Assembly: GCA_900112995.1 (NCBI GenBank)
Contig: FONU01000021.1
Location: 1-62,687, forward strand
Direction: 5' to 3'
Source: [Lactobacillus] rogosae
Lineage (GTDB): Bacteria; Bacillota; Clostridia; Lachnospirales; Lachnospiraceae
DNA length: 62,687 bases
Part shown: positions 17,645 to 26,739 of the stretch, piece after piece
Layout: every line of letters begins with the position of its first letter
How positions within the stretch are numbered: the stretch's first letter is position 1
Program-made: the position numbers and the translations under genes
Notes under the pieces: generated by a model
Told to the model about the DNA's origin: nothing
What the model saw: only the letters and a program-made list of their open reading frames with translations
The model's database searches: none

Positions 17645-18445
17645 CTATAATGCCACAACTACGCGGTGGGTTTTATGGTTAATGTCAGTACATTCAATGA
17701 CATTAATATTATCATATATAAGAGACATCTTTTCATTAATAATATCAAGAGAGTCTGTATGTGTATTAATGGTGCTAAGGATTGTCCCAGACTTCATAAG
17801 AAGTATATTATCGCAGTATTCTAAAGCAAGCTCAGGGCTGTGAATACACATTAGGGCGCATCTGCCATCGGATACAATACTTCTTATGTGCTGCATAAGA
17901 AGATGACGGTTAGAAAAATCAAGTGCACTATCCGGTTCATCGAGAAGAAGCAGTGGGGAAGCCTCTATTATGGTGCGTGCCAGAATACATAACTGCTTCT
18001 GCCCTTCGCTTAAAGCTAAGAAGTCTGATTCGTATAAACCCTTAAGTCCAACCATATCAATAGCTTTATCCACACGCCTGAGCATATCTGTGGTGTAGCC
18101 TCCAAGTATGTGCATATGAGGATTGAAGCCAAGCAGACATACATCCCTGACGGTCATGCTTATAGTAAGATTGTTTCTTTGGGGAATGTAGCTTATGAGC
18201 TGTGCCTTTTTTTTAACAGAGAGGTTTTCAAGTAAGTGTTCATTAAGCTGACATTTTCCGTTGTGTTTTATAAGTCCCATGATGGCCTTAATAAGAGAGG
18301 TTTTACCACAGCCGTTATTGCCAATAACAGCATTAAGCTGTCCAGGCATAAGGTCAAAGCTTACGTTATCAACCGCACAGGTGCTGCCGTAATATACTGA
18401 TATTCCGTCTGCGGAAAATGTATTATTGAATAAATCGGACATCAT
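17645..18445 (-). CDS. ABC importer ATPase, FecE/BtuD type (probable molybdate/tungstate)
   Basis: 266 aa nucleotide-binding subunit. Walker A is GNNGCGKTS, the Q-loop is YIPQRN, the signature LSEGQKQ and Walker B LLLLDEPDSALD. It belongs with the FecE/BtuD/MolC class of type II importers. It overlaps the permease stop by 4 bp. Substrate is inferred: type II MolBCA systems carry molybdate or tungstate in Haemophilus, and this operon faces a molybdenum hydroxylase operon. Ferric siderophore or cobalamin remain possible. Confidence 0.85.
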   Translation of the reverse strand: MMSDLFNNTFSADGISVYYGSTCAVDNVSFDLMPGQLNAVIGNNGCGKTSLIKAIMGLIKHNGKCQLNEHLLENLSVKKKAQLISYIPQRNNLTISMTVRDVCLLGFNPHMHILGGYTTDMLRRVDKAIDMVGLKGLYESDFLALSEGQKQLCILARTIIEASPLLLLDEPDSALDFSNRHLLMQHIRSIVSDGRCALMCIHSPELALEYCDNILLMKSGTILSTINTHTDSLDIINEKMSLIYDNINVIECTDINHKTHRVVVAL

Positions 18446-19443
18446 AACGCCTCCTTTTTATTAGCTCTGATAAGCAGAATGATAAGCAGTGGAGCACCAA
18501 GAAGTGAGGTAAATATACTGACTGGCAGCTCTGATGGGGATACACTTCTTGCCAGTATATCAGCAAGTGTCAGTAAAATAGCTCCTGTGAAGCCACTTGT
18601 TATGTATGTAAATATGTCATTACGCTTTGTAAGAAGTCTGGCAATATGAGGTGCGATAAGTCCGATAAAGCTTATAAGCCCCGTAACACATATTATTGAT
18701 GATACTACTAATGTAGCAAGCATTAATATGATAAAACGCAGACTTGTTACATGTACACCTAGTGATACAGCTTCCTCTTCACTTGTAGAGAGAATGAGAA
18801 TCTGTCTGTATAACAAAGCCATTATAATAAAGCCGGTAAGTGTCGTGAGAAATGGAATAGCAAGGCTGTCTCTTGAAATACCATTAAGGCTTCCCATAAT
18901 CCAGTATTCGATTGAAGCAAGTTGTTTTTCAGGATCTGCAGCAAGCTTTAGAAACATAAGTATAGTCTGTGCCACAGAATGAATAGCTATACCGGCAAGC
19001 ACGATAGTATAACTGTTTCTGCCAGGGACAAGATAAGCCGTAAGCAGAGTTATTATGAGTGCTGTAACAGCTCCGATAAAAGCAGATATGGAGATGACTG
19101 GAACAGAAGCAGAAACTGCGACTATTGCAAGAGCAGCACCGGCACTTGCACCGGAGGAAACGCCAACGATATCGGGAGATGCCAGAGGGTTTTTAAATAT
19201 AAGCTGATATATATAACCTGATATTGAAAGCCCAAAACCACCTATAACACCCATAAGGGCGCGGGGAAGCCTGAGCCTTTTAAAGACCATAATAGACATA
19301 GTATCACCAGACAGTAAGCTCTTTAATGTGAGTGGATACTGTCCGGTAATGACAGACCATACAAGTACTACTATAAGAAGCAGTACCTGTATGACTGATA
19401 AAAGTATAATTTTGTTCCGGTAATTAGAAGTATTTTTGAACAT
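18442..19443 (-). CDS. ABC importer permease, FecCD family
   Basis: 333 aa with about ten TM helices and the FecCD hallmarks RLPRALMGVIGGFGLSISGYI near residue 55 and GLISFIGLIAPHIARLL near 255 (the ATPase-coupling loop). It lies between the binding protein and ATPase genes, 9 bp after the former. Confidence 0.9.
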   Translation of the reverse strand: MFKNTSNYRNKIILLSVIQVLLLIVVLVWSVITGQYPLTLKSLLSGDTMSIMVFKRLRLPRALMGVIGGFGLSISGYIYQLIFKNPLASPDIVGVSSGASAGAALAIVAVSASVPVISISAFIGAVTALIITLLTAYLVPGRNSYTIVLAGIAIHSVAQTILMFLKLAADPEKQLASIEYWIMGSLNGISRDSLAIPFLTTLTGFIIMALLYRQILILSTSEEEAVSLGVHVTSLRFIILMLATLVVSSIICVTGLISFIGLIAPHIARLLTKRNDIFTYITSGFTGAILLTLADILARSVSPSELPVSIFTSLLGAPLLIILLIRANKKEAL

Positions 19444-19452
19444 AAATCATCC

Positions 19453-20520
19453 TTATTTAGCAGGTGTGAATCCATAAAAGCTTTCATAGAATTTAGTTAC
19501 ACATTCTTCATAGAAATCCTTAGTAACCTTTTCTGGATGAAGAACAGAGGCAATATATATGCTTCCTAAGAAGCTTGCTGGTACAGGTGAATCCCAGGCT
19601 TCTATATCACCAGGAAGCTTTACAACCTTTTTATTCTTAACAGCATTGCAGTTTGCAAGATTAGCATCATTTAAAACGTCATCTATTGAGTAGGTTGCAT
19701 CAGCAGCTATTATAATATAATCAGGGTTCCAGGCAAGAAGCTGTTCATATGAAACATTTGCCCAGTAAGTATCTGTGAGCTCAGAGGCTGCATTCTTTCC
19801 GCCTGCATTGGTAAGTAATGTGTTCTGATACATCTTGCTTCCTGCTGTTGAAAGAACAGAGCTGTTACCTGCAAGATATACTAAAGGAGTGTTCTCACCT
19901 GCAAGCTTAGCTTTATTATCAGCTAAAAATGTATCGATAGAATTGTTAAGTGCATCAGAGCGTCCGATTGTGTTAGTTATTTTACCAACAAGTGTTATAC
20001 ATTCCTTAAGGAGCGTTGCATCCTCAGGATTAACAACAACAGCCTTGATACCAAGACCTTCAAGTGTATCTGCAGCTTTTTTTAACTTCATAGGAAGGAA
20101 TACAACATCAGGTGCTGCTGCAACACAGGCTTCTGTGTTGAATTCCTTAGCTGTTCCCATATTAGGGAGACTTACGATGGATGGAGCTGCAAGCTTATAG
20201 ATGTTTCGTGTATTAGCCTTAGCTTCGATTCCCACAAGCTTATCCTTTAATCCAAGTGCAAGGAGAAGACTTGTAGAGATATAGTAAGATGAAGCAATCT
20301 TTTCAGGTGCTTTTTCAAAAGTTACTGTTCGTCCTGCCTGGTCGGTAACAGTAAGAGGGTAGCTTGTGCTTACCTCGTTGAATTGTGACATGACATCAAA
20401 GGCTGATGTTGAAGCAGCCTGTGTAGTACTGTCGTTTGCAGCAGAACTGCCACATGCTACAGTTGATATAAGCATGAGCACTGCAAGGACTAAAGCAGTT
20501 AATCTTTTAAAATTCTTCAT
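19453..20520 (-). CDS. ABC importer substrate-binding lipoprotein, PeriplasmicBP_2 (FepB/BtuF/MolA-like)
   Basis: 355 aa. A signal peptide with lipobox STVACG anchors it outside the membrane. The mature part has two lobes typical of the class III binding fold, with [20 protein letters not shown] at the start and a helical linker. The frame extends to 20553, but the TGAGGA SD fits ATG 20520, which gives a regular signal peptide. The ligand is inferred to be an oxyanion from the neighbouring molybdenum genes. Confidence 0.88.
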   Translation of the reverse strand: MKNFKRLTALVLAVLMLISTVACGSSAANDSTTQAASTSAFDVMSQFNEVSTSYPLTVTDQAGRTVTFEKAPEKIASSYYISTSLLLALGLKDKLVGIEAKANTRNIYKLAAPSIVSLPNMGTAKEFNTEACVAAAPDVVFLPMKLKKAADTLEGLGIKAVVVNPEDATLLKECITLVGKITNTIGRSDALNNSIDTFLADNKAKLAGENTPLVYLAGNSSVLSTAGSKMYQNTLLTNAGGKNAASELTDTYWANVSYEQLLAWNPDYIIIAADATYSIDDVLNDANLANCNAVKNKKVVKLPGDIEAWDSPVPASFLGSIYIASVLHPEKVTKDFYEECVTKFYESFYGFTPAK

Positions 20521-20610
20521 ATTTATCCTCATTTCTACTTTATTTTTACACATTTTTTATGTTGGCCAGAATATATCTGACAGCAACAGTTAAAAGAAGT
20601 GCGCGAATGA

Positions 20611-20639
20611 ATTTTATCAGATTGACAAGGCTTTTACAA
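20611..20639 (-). promoter_or_regulatory. Candidate promoter of the importer operon
   Basis: On the minus strand, -35 TTGTAA (20639-20634), 17-bp spacer and -10 TAAAAT (20616-20611), roughly 90 bp before the binding-protein start. Confidence 0.5.
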
Positions 20640-20661
20640 GTCAGTATAGTTATATTATGAT

Positions 20662-20866
20662 GATACCAGGGGCAAAAGGTCTAAACCCACATGAGCTTGC
20701 TCATAGGTGGGTGAAAGACTTTGGGACCCGCCCCGATATGAGCATAAAAGTGGGATGGTAATCCCACGATATGCGAATATTGGGGAGAATTGTGGGAGTG
20801 CGTAGCACGGAACAATTCGTAGGTATCAAAGTCGGGGGCTTTTGACCCCGACATCATTATGATGTA
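20662..20866 (+). other. Multi-hairpin structured element, candidate ncRNA or dispersed repeat
   Basis: A GATACC/GGTATC helix (20662-20667 with 20822-20827) encloses three nested hairpins. The first has GGGGC/GCCCC at 20669-20673/20730-20734 with inner helices AAGGTCT, CCCAC and ATGAGC. The second is GCATA/TATGC around GTGGGAT/ATCCCAC (20742-20774). The third is GAATTGT/ACAATTC around GTGC/GCAC (20787-20818). A GTCGGGG/CCCCGAC hairpin (20831-20852) and a CATCAT/ATGATG dyad follow. It is more GC-rich than its surroundings and lies between the divergent importer and hydroxylase operons. It does not match a riboswitch I know. The 441-bp gap 20521-20961 otherwise holds only the importer promoter. 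Confidence 0.55.
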
Positions 20867-20961
20867 ATTAAGAAGCGGTCAGAAAAGAGGTTAAATGTTG
20901 TTTGAGCTGCACAGCAGGACTTTTATTTCTGGCATAAGTATGATCAAAATGAGGAGTTTTT

Positions 20962-21753
20962 ATGCTTAATATACAGAATTATAAGAGAGTAGAAAGTATT
21001 GAAGAGGCCTACGAGCTTAACCAGAAGAAGGCTAACAGAATTGTCGGCGGCATGATGTGGATGCGTATGGGTGATAACAGAATCAATACCGCGATTGACA
21101 TGTCAGGACTGGGACTTGATAAGATTGAAGAGGCAGATGAAGAATTTAAGATTGGATGCATGACATCACTAAGACAGTTGGAAAACCATAAGGGGTTTAA
21201 TGAGTATACGAATGGCTGCGCTAAGGAAGCACTAAGGCATATTGTTGGCGTGCAGTTTAGAAATCTTGCAACAGTTGGTGGAAGCATATATGGAAGATAT
21301 GGATTTTCTGATGTTCTTACATTATTAATTGGACTTGATTCATACGTTGAATTATATAAGGGTGGAATAGTTTCCCTAAAGGAGTATGCGGCAAAAAGCT
21401 ATGACAGGGATATTATTGTAAGCATTATAGTTAAGAAAAAGCCAGTCAAGATGTTTTATGAGGCAGTAAGAATAACAGAAACAGACCTTCCGGTTCTTAC
21501 CTGTGCTGGCGTGGGCTTTAGCGGTTCGGGTGAATATAATATATGCATAGGTGCAAGACCGGGAAGAGCTGTTGTTGTAGAAGATAAGGAAGGTATTCTT
21601 AAGGGCGTAGTAAATGATGAGACTATAGAGAGCTTCGCCAGATATGTAAGGGAAAATGTTTCTACAGAGAGTAATATGCGTGGAAGTGCTGAATACAGAA
21701 GCCATCTGGCACAAGAGCTTACCAAGAGAGCATTAAGGGCTGTAAATTATTAA
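20962..21753 (+). CDS. Xanthine dehydrogenase family, FAD-binding subunit
   Basis: 263 aa CoxM/XdhB-type flavoprotein subunit. RIVGGMMWMRM and NLATVGGSIYGRYGFSDVL (about residues 98-116) are the FAD-contacting segments; a CO-dehydrogenase-flavoprotein C-terminal domain follows. It passes electrons from the Fe-S subunit to its acceptor. At 263 aa it is slightly shorter than the usual 280-290. ATGAGGAG SD before the ATG. First gene of the hydroxylase operon. Confidence 0.88.
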   Translation: MLNIQNYKRVESIEEAYELNQKKANRIVGGMMWMRMGDNRINTAIDMSGLGLDKIEEADEEFKIGCMTSLRQLENHKGFNEYTNGCAKEALRHIVGVQFRNLATVGGSIYGRYGFSDVLTLLIGLDSYVELYKGGIVSLKEYAAKSYDRDIIVSIIVKKKPVKMFYEAVRITETDLPVLTCAGVGFSGSGEYNICIGARPGRAVVVEDKEGILKGVVNDETIESFARYVRENVSTESNMRGSAEYRSHLAQELTKRALRAVNY

Positions 21754-21857
21754 TAATTAGTTATTGATTATTAATAGCTGATGTATTATTTATATATAAA
21801 TGTTAATATATAGATTTGTTTATATATCGATTTATTAGTGTATGGATTGGAGAATAT

Positions 21858-22361
21858 ATGTTAGTAGATATTAAGTTAAATGGAAAGTCGGTCAAAGCAG
21901 ATGTGGCCTGCGATATGACTCTTTATGATTTCGTGAGGGAGCATGGCTGTTATAGTGTAAAATGTGGCTGTGAGACTTCTAACTGCGGACTGTGTACGGT
22001 ATTTCTTAACGATAAACCAGTGCTTTCATGTTCGGTTCTTGCTGTAAGAGCAGATAAATGCAGCGTTACAACGCTTGAAGGTTTACAGGAGGAGGCCGCA
22101 GAATTCGTTACATTTATAGCTGACCAGGGGGCAGAGCAGTGTGGCTTCTGTAATCCGGGCTTTGTTATGAATGCTATTGCACTCTTTAGGGAGAATCCTT
22201 ATCCTGATGAAGATGAGATAAAGGAGTTTCTTTCAGGAAATCTGTGCAGATGTTCAGGGTATGAAGGCCAGTTAAGAGGAATTCTGGATTACCTCAGGGT
22301 AAAAAAGGCTAAGGAAGCCAGTGTGGAAAATAAAGAAAATATAGCAGAGGAGGTGAAGTAA
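21858..22361 (+). CDS. Xanthine dehydrogenase family, [2Fe-2S] subunit
   Basis: 167 aa. The N-terminal plant-type ferredoxin domain has the Cys pattern in KCGCETSNCGLCTVFLN plus a fourth Cys at SC. The C-terminal helical domain has QCGFCNPG and LCRCSGYE, ligating the second cluster. An upstream ATG at 21816 is in frame, but TTGGAGA precedes ATG 21858, which starts the domain directly (MLVDIKLNGK). Its stop overlaps the next ATG by 1 bp, so the two subunits are coupled. Confidence 0.93.
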   Translation: MLVDIKLNGKSVKADVACDMTLYDFVREHGCYSVKCGCETSNCGLCTVFLNDKPVLSCSVLAVRADKCSVTTLEGLQEEAAEFVTFIADQGAEQCGFCNPGFVMNAIALFRENPYPDEDEIKEFLSGNLCRCSGYEGQLRGILDYLRVKKAKEASVENKENIAEEVK

Positions 22362-24655
22362 TGAAGTCGGTTAATAAAGCGGTAAGAAAAAAGGATGCAA
22401 TGGAGCTGCTTCTTGGAAAGCCAGTATATACAGATGATATTGCACCAAAGGATTGTCTTGTTGTAAAGCTTCTGCGTTCACCATATGCCAACGCATATGT
22501 TAAGAGCATTAATACAGATATTGCAATGAAGGTACCCGGAATAGAGGCAATATATACATATAAGGATGTTGACCAGAATATGAAGCGTTTTACCTGTGCC
22601 GGTCAGACGTATCCTGAGCCAAGTCCTTATGACAGGCTTATTCTTGATAAACATGTAAGATTCATAGGTGATCCGGTTGCGATTGTTGCGGGAGTGGATG
22701 AGCGCTGTGTTGATAAGGCAATGAAGCTTATTAAGGCAGAGTATGAGGTACTTGAGCCAGTGCTTGACTTTACAAAGGCAAAGGATAATGAGATACTTGT
22801 TCATCCGGAGGATAACTGGGAAGCAATGTGTCCTGTCGGAGCTGATAATAAAAGAAATCTATGTGCACATGATGAGTGCAGTAATGGTGATATAGATAAG
22901 GTGCTTGAGAGTTGTGATGTTGTAATTGACAGGACATATCACACAAAGGCGTGCCAGCAGAGCATGATGGAGACCTTCAGGACATTCTGTACAATCGATA
23001 CCTATGGAAGACTTCATGTTGTAAGTTCTACACAGATAGTATTTCACTGCAGAAGAATCATATCACACGCACTTGGAATATCTCCATCAAAGATACGTGT
23101 TACAAAGCCTAGAATAGGTGGTGGTTTTGGCGCAAAGCAGACCTCAGTTTCAGAAATATATCCGGCATTTGTCACATGGAAGACTAAGAAGCCAGCTATG
23201 ATTATATTCTCAAGGGAAGAGTCATTATCAGCTTCATCTCCAAGACATGAGATGCAGATGCATGTAAGGCTCGGTGCAACTAAGGATGGTATCGTAAAAG
23301 GAATAGATTTATATACTCTGTCTAACACAGGAGCTTATGGGGAGCATGGACCAACGACAGTAGGTCTTTCAGGACACAAGTCAATACCGTTATATGGAAA
23401 GGCGGAGGCATTCCGCTTTGTAAGTGATGTTGTATACACGAATGTTATGTCAGCAGGGGCATACAGAGGCTATGGTGCCACACAGGGACTTTTTGCGGTT
23501 GAATCTGCTGTAAATGAGCTTGCTGATAAGCTGCATATGGATCCTTTTGAAATAAGATTTAAAAACATAGTTAAGGAGGGCGATGTAATGCCTGCTTACT
23601 ATGGTCAGGTCAATACAAGCTGTGCACTTGACAGATGCTTAGAAAAGGTTAAAGAGATGATTAAATGGGATGAGAAGTATCCTATGAGAAAGATATCTGA
23701 TACGAAGGCACGTTTTGTCGGAATGGGCATGGCTATGCAGGGCTCTGGTATATCAGGTGTGGATGTGGGAAGTGCCACACTTAAGCTTAATGATGAGGGC
23801 GTGTATACAATGAATATCGGTGCTGCTGATATGGGAACAGGCTGTGATACAATACTTGCACAGATTGCTGCGGAGGTGCTTGAGTGCAGTACTGATGACA
23901 TAAGTGTATTCGGTGCTGATACTGATATATCACCTTATGATTCAGGCTCATATGCATCAAGTACAACATATGTTACTGGAAAGGCAGTTGAGAACTGTGC
24001 CTTAGAGCTAAGAAGCAGAATCGAAAAGCTTGGAGCTAAGCTTATAGGCTGTGATAAGAGTGAGGTTACATTTGACGGAAGCTGTGTAATATGTGAGGCA
24101 GGAGAGCACAATGGTGCATCAGTAAGTCTTTGCGATATCGCAACAGCTTCAATGTGCGGCAATGATATGGCACTTTCTGTTACTAATACACATACATCAC
24201 CTATTTCACCACCACCATTTATGGTAGGTGCAGCTGAGGTTGAAGTTGACCTTGTTACAGGCGAAAGCAGGGTTGTAGAATATGATGCATGCGTTGACTG
24301 TGGAACACCGGTTAATCCTAATCTTGCAAGGGTTCAGGCAGAAGGCGGAATACTTCAGGGAATTGGTATGGCAATGTCTGAAAATATCACATATTCTGAT
24401 AAGGGAAAGCTTTATGAGAACTCATTCCTGCAATATAAGATACCATCAAGAATGGATATTGGACATATTAATGTTGAGTTTGAAAGCAGCTTTGAGAATG
24501 CGGGACCATTTGGTGCTAAGTCAATAGGAGAGGTTGTAATAAATACACCACTTCCGGCTGTGACAGATGCACTAAGCCACGCAGCAGGAAAGCGGTTCTA
24601 TGAGCTGCCTATAACACCGGAGCAGATTGCGATGGCGAGAGAAGAGAATAATTAG
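22361..24655 (+). CDS. Xanthine dehydrogenase family, molybdopterin-binding subunit
   Basis: 764 aa catalytic subunit. Conserved parts are GGGFGAKQ (cofactor), AYRGYGATQ (active-site Arg region), GAADMGTGCDT and AKSIGEVVINTPLPA, whose Glu corresponds to the catalytic base of xanthine dehydrogenase. Length is normal for the XdhA/CoxL group. The substrate could be xanthine, another purine or a different N-heterocycle; the adjacent purine-type permease favours purines. AGAGGAGGTGA makes a strong SD inside the preceding gene. Confidence 0.9.
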   Translation: MKSVNKAVRKKDAMELLLGKPVYTDDIAPKDCLVVKLLRSPYANAYVKSINTDIAMKVPGIEAIYTYKDVDQNMKRFTCAGQTYPEPSPYDRLILDKHVRFIGDPVAIVAGVDERCVDKAMKLIKAEYEVLEPVLDFTKAKDNEILVHPEDNWEAMCPVGADNKRNLCAHDECSNGDIDKVLESCDVVIDRTYHTKACQQSMMETFRTFCTIDTYGRLHVVSSTQIVFHCRRIISHALGISPSKIRVTKPRIGGGFGAKQTSVSEIYPAFVTWKTKKPAMIIFSREESLSASSPRHEMQMHVRLGATKDGIVKGIDLYTLSNTGAYGEHGPTTVGLSGHKSIPLYGKAEAFRFVSDVVYTNVMSAGAYRGYGATQGLFAVESAVNELADKLHMDPFEIRFKNIVKEGDVMPAYYGQVNTSCALDRCLEKVKEMIKWDEKYPMRKISDTKARFVGMGMAMQGSGISGVDVGSATLKLNDEGVYTMNIGAADMGTGCDTILAQIAAEVLECSTDDISVFGADTDISPYDSGSYASSTTYVTGKAVENCALELRSRIEKLGAKLIGCDKSEVTFDGSCVICEAGEHNGASVSLCDIATASMCGNDMALSVTNTHTSPISPPPFMVGAAEVEVDLVTGESRVVEYDACVDCGTPVNPNLARVQAEGGILQGIGMAMSENITYSDKGKLYENSFLQYKIPSRMDIGHINVEFESSFENAGPFGAKSIGEVVINTPLPAVTDALSHAAGKRFYELPITPEQIAMAREENN

Positions 24656-24681
24656 GATTATAATACAGATAAGATAAGATG

Positions 24682-24726
24682 GCACGATTTATTTCTGGAT
24701 AAAGGGAATAGTCGTGCTGTTTTTTT
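24682..24726 (+). terminator. Intrinsic terminator of the hydroxylase operon
   Basis: GCACGA/TCGTGC with an inner TATT/AATA helix, followed by TG and a run of seven T. Confidence 0.8.
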
Positions 24727-24747
24727 GTTTATAAATAAAGTAAAATC

Positions 24748-24879
24748 TTGAAGAAACGGACAAATTGTTCGAAAATTGTTTTGAAGAAACGGTCAAAATA
24801 AACAAAAATAATCTTGAAGAAACGGACAAAATGAGCAAAAATAGTTTTGAAGAAAAGGACAAAATGAGAGATAAGGGGC
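24748..24879. repeat. 33-bp tandem repeat, four units
   Basis: Units beginning TTGAAGAAA at 24748, 24781, 24814 and 24847, exactly 33 bp apart. The period keeps frame on both strands. One plus-strand frame reads LEETDK/FEETVK-type 11-residue repeats up to a stop near 24895 but lacks a convincing start. The minus strand stays open in two frames, giving hydrophobic Phe/Lys-rich repeats. I see no SD for any of them and do not call a gene. The rest of the 24656-24972 gap holds the preceding terminator. Confidence 0.8.
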
Positions 24880-24972
24880 AGGAAAGCACGGATTAATAAA
24901 ACTGTTTTATTTAATGCCATTTCTCATAAAGTAGATGACTATTTTACATTATAAAATACAGGAGTAAAAATT

Positions 24973-25737
24973 ATGCCTAATATATTAATTGTAGAAGATG
25001 ATATAAATATTAATAACCTTCTTTGTGAGGTGCTTATGAAGGCTGGTTATACGTGTGAACAGGCATTTTCAGGAACAGAAGCAAAGCTGCTTCTTAATAT
25101 AAAAGAAAAGGCTTATACGCTTGTACTGCTTGACTTAATGCTGCCTGGTGCAAGTGGTGAAGAGGTTTTAAAAGAAATAAGAAAACATGGAAGGCTTCCG
25201 GTGATTGTGCTGACTGCAAAGGATAGTATAGATGATAAAATCGGAGTGCTGACGGACGGAGCAGATGATTATATAACAAAGCCCTTTGAGATTAGAGAGG
25301 TACTGGCACGTATTCAGGTGCAGCTTCGTCATATAGAGGTGGAAACAAAAGGTGAAGCAGAGGCGGAAACGAAGGTAGAAGCAGAGGCAGAAACAGAAGT
25401 AAAAACAAAGGCTGGTATACAAAAAGGACAAGGCAGCGGAAGGCTTGAGTTCAGAGATATGGTGCTTACACGCTCTACCTTTGAGGTAAGTATCGGTGGC
25501 AGGGTGCTTCCTAAGATTACAAAACAGGAATTCGCAATACTGGAATTATTGCTTAAAAACCCGAAGCAGGTGTTTAGCAAGGAGGATATATTCGAATATG
25601 CGTGGGATGAGCCATATATGGGTGAAACAAAGACTCTTGATGTGCATATAAGCAATATCAGGAAGAAAATAAAGACCGTTACATCTGATGAATATATAGA
25701 AACAATCTGGGGGATTGGATATCGCCTGCATGAATAA
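24973..25737 (+). CDS. OmpR-family response regulator
   Basis: 254 aa. The receiver domain (1-115) has the acidic pair EDD near residue 8, phospho-acceptor Asp in LVLLDLMLPG and Lys in YITKPF. The winged-helix DNA-binding domain (about 155-252) ends with ETIWGIGYRLHE. Between them is a low-complexity linker made of repeated EAEAETK-like units (about 25340-25410), longer than usual. The TACAGGAG SD is clear. It heads a four-gene unit with a BcrA-type transporter and its kinase. Confidence 0.93.
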   Translation: MPNILIVEDDININNLLCEVLMKAGYTCEQAFSGTEAKLLLNIKEKAYTLVLLDLMLPGASGEEVLKEIRKHGRLPVIVLTAKDSIDDKIGVLTDGADDYITKPFEIREVLARIQVQLRHIEVETKGEAEAETKVEAEAETEVKTKAGIQKGQGSGRLEFRDMVLTRSTFEVSIGGRVLPKITKQEFAILELLLKNPKQVFSKEDIFEYAWDEPYMGETKTLDVHISNIRKKIKTVTSDEYIETIWGIGYRLHE

Positions 25738-25821
25738 TTTACTCTTTTTTTACTATTTATTTGCGATTGATTAGGATTTATTTTTTATGATAAGAGCAAT
25801 TAGGAAAAGGAGGAAAAAGCT

Positions 25822-26739
25822 TTGAGCGAATTATTATTGCAGACAAGGAATCTGACTAAGCAGTATGGCAGACACAGGGCAGTTGATGATGTAAATATGC
25901 ACATTAAAAAGGGTGCGATATATGGCTTTATTGGAAGAAACGGAGCCGGTAAAACGACCTGTCTTAAGATGATTAGCGGACTGTCAACACCGTCTTATGG
26001 CGAAATAGAAATGTTTGGGTATAAAGGAAAGGACTTACAAAAGGTACGTTCAAGAGTAGGGTGTCTTATAGAAGCTCCCGGACTTTATGGCAATATGTCG
26101 GCATATGACAATCTGAACATTAAATGTAAGCTTACAGGGATTAAGAAAAAAGGATATATAGAAGAACTGTTAAAAACAGTGGGTCTTGATACTGTTGGAG
26201 AAAAGAAAACAAAGCATTATTCGCTTGGAATGAAGCAGCGCTTAGGAATTGCTCTTGCACTTGTAGGTGAGCCTGACCTGCTTATTCTTGATGAGCCGAT
26301 TAACGGACTTGATCCACAGGGAATTGTGGAGGTGCGTGAAACCATCCAGAAGCTTGCAAAGGAGCGTGGCATGACAATATGTATTTCAAGTCATATTCTG
26401 GAGGAATTATCAAAGATTGCTACAGATTATGGCATTATTCATAATGGATGCCTTGTGCAGGAGCTTACAAGAGAAGAACTTATGAAAAAATGCAGTGAGC
26501 GCATAGAGCTTACGCTTGATAATCCTAAGCAGGCTGTTCCTGTGCTTGATGATATGGGCTTTAGCAGCTATCAGGTTATAGATAAAGAACATATTCATAT
26601 ATTTGAAAGACTGGGAGAAAGTGCCAGCCTGAATATGGAGCTTGCAAAGGCAGGGATTCCAGTTAAGGGAATATCTATTACAAGTGAAGAGCTTGAGAAT
26701 TATTTCTTAAGGCTTACAGGGGGTGACAATCGTGCTTAA
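25822..26739 (+). CDS. ABC transporter ATPase, BcrA/LanF type
   Basis: 305 aa. Walker A GRNGAGKTT, signature YSLGMKQR, Walker B LLILDEPINGLDP and switch His in ISSHIL. The subclass is the one seen in bacitracin and lantibiotic self-protection transporters. The start is TTG at 25822, set by AGGAGGA at correct spacing; no ATG is near. Its stop lies past the start of the permease gene, so they are translationally coupled. Confidence 0.93.
   Translation: MSELLLQTRNLTKQYGRHRAVDDVNMHIKKGAIYGFIGRNGAGKTTCLKMISGLSTPSYGEIEMFGYKGKDLQKVRSRVGCLIEAPGLYGNMSAYDNLNIKCKLTGIKKKGYIEELLKTVGLDTVGEKKTKHYSLGMKQRLGIALALVGEPDLLILDEPINGLDPQGIVEVRETIQKLAKERGMTICISSHILEELSKIATDYGIIHNGCLVQELTREELMKKCSERIELTLDNPKQAVPVLDDMGFSSYQVIDKEHIHIFERLGESASLNMELAKAGIPVKGISITSEELENYFLRLTGGDNRA

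Noticed and set aside
20662-20866. Cobalamin or molybdenum-cofactor riboswitch
   Set aside because: Some GGGACCCGCCCC-like text resembles a B12 element, but the B12 box and the conserved order of motifs are missing, and I could not align it to the Moco motif.
24748-24879. CRISPR-like array
   Set aside because: The 33-bp periodicity is a continuous tandem repeat without distinct spacers, and no cas gene is present in the window.
24689-24920. Minus-strand frames giving Phe/Lys-rich 11-residue repeats
   Set aside because: Two overlapping frames look equally protein-like, which is the effect of the 33-bp tandem repeat. No SD supports either.
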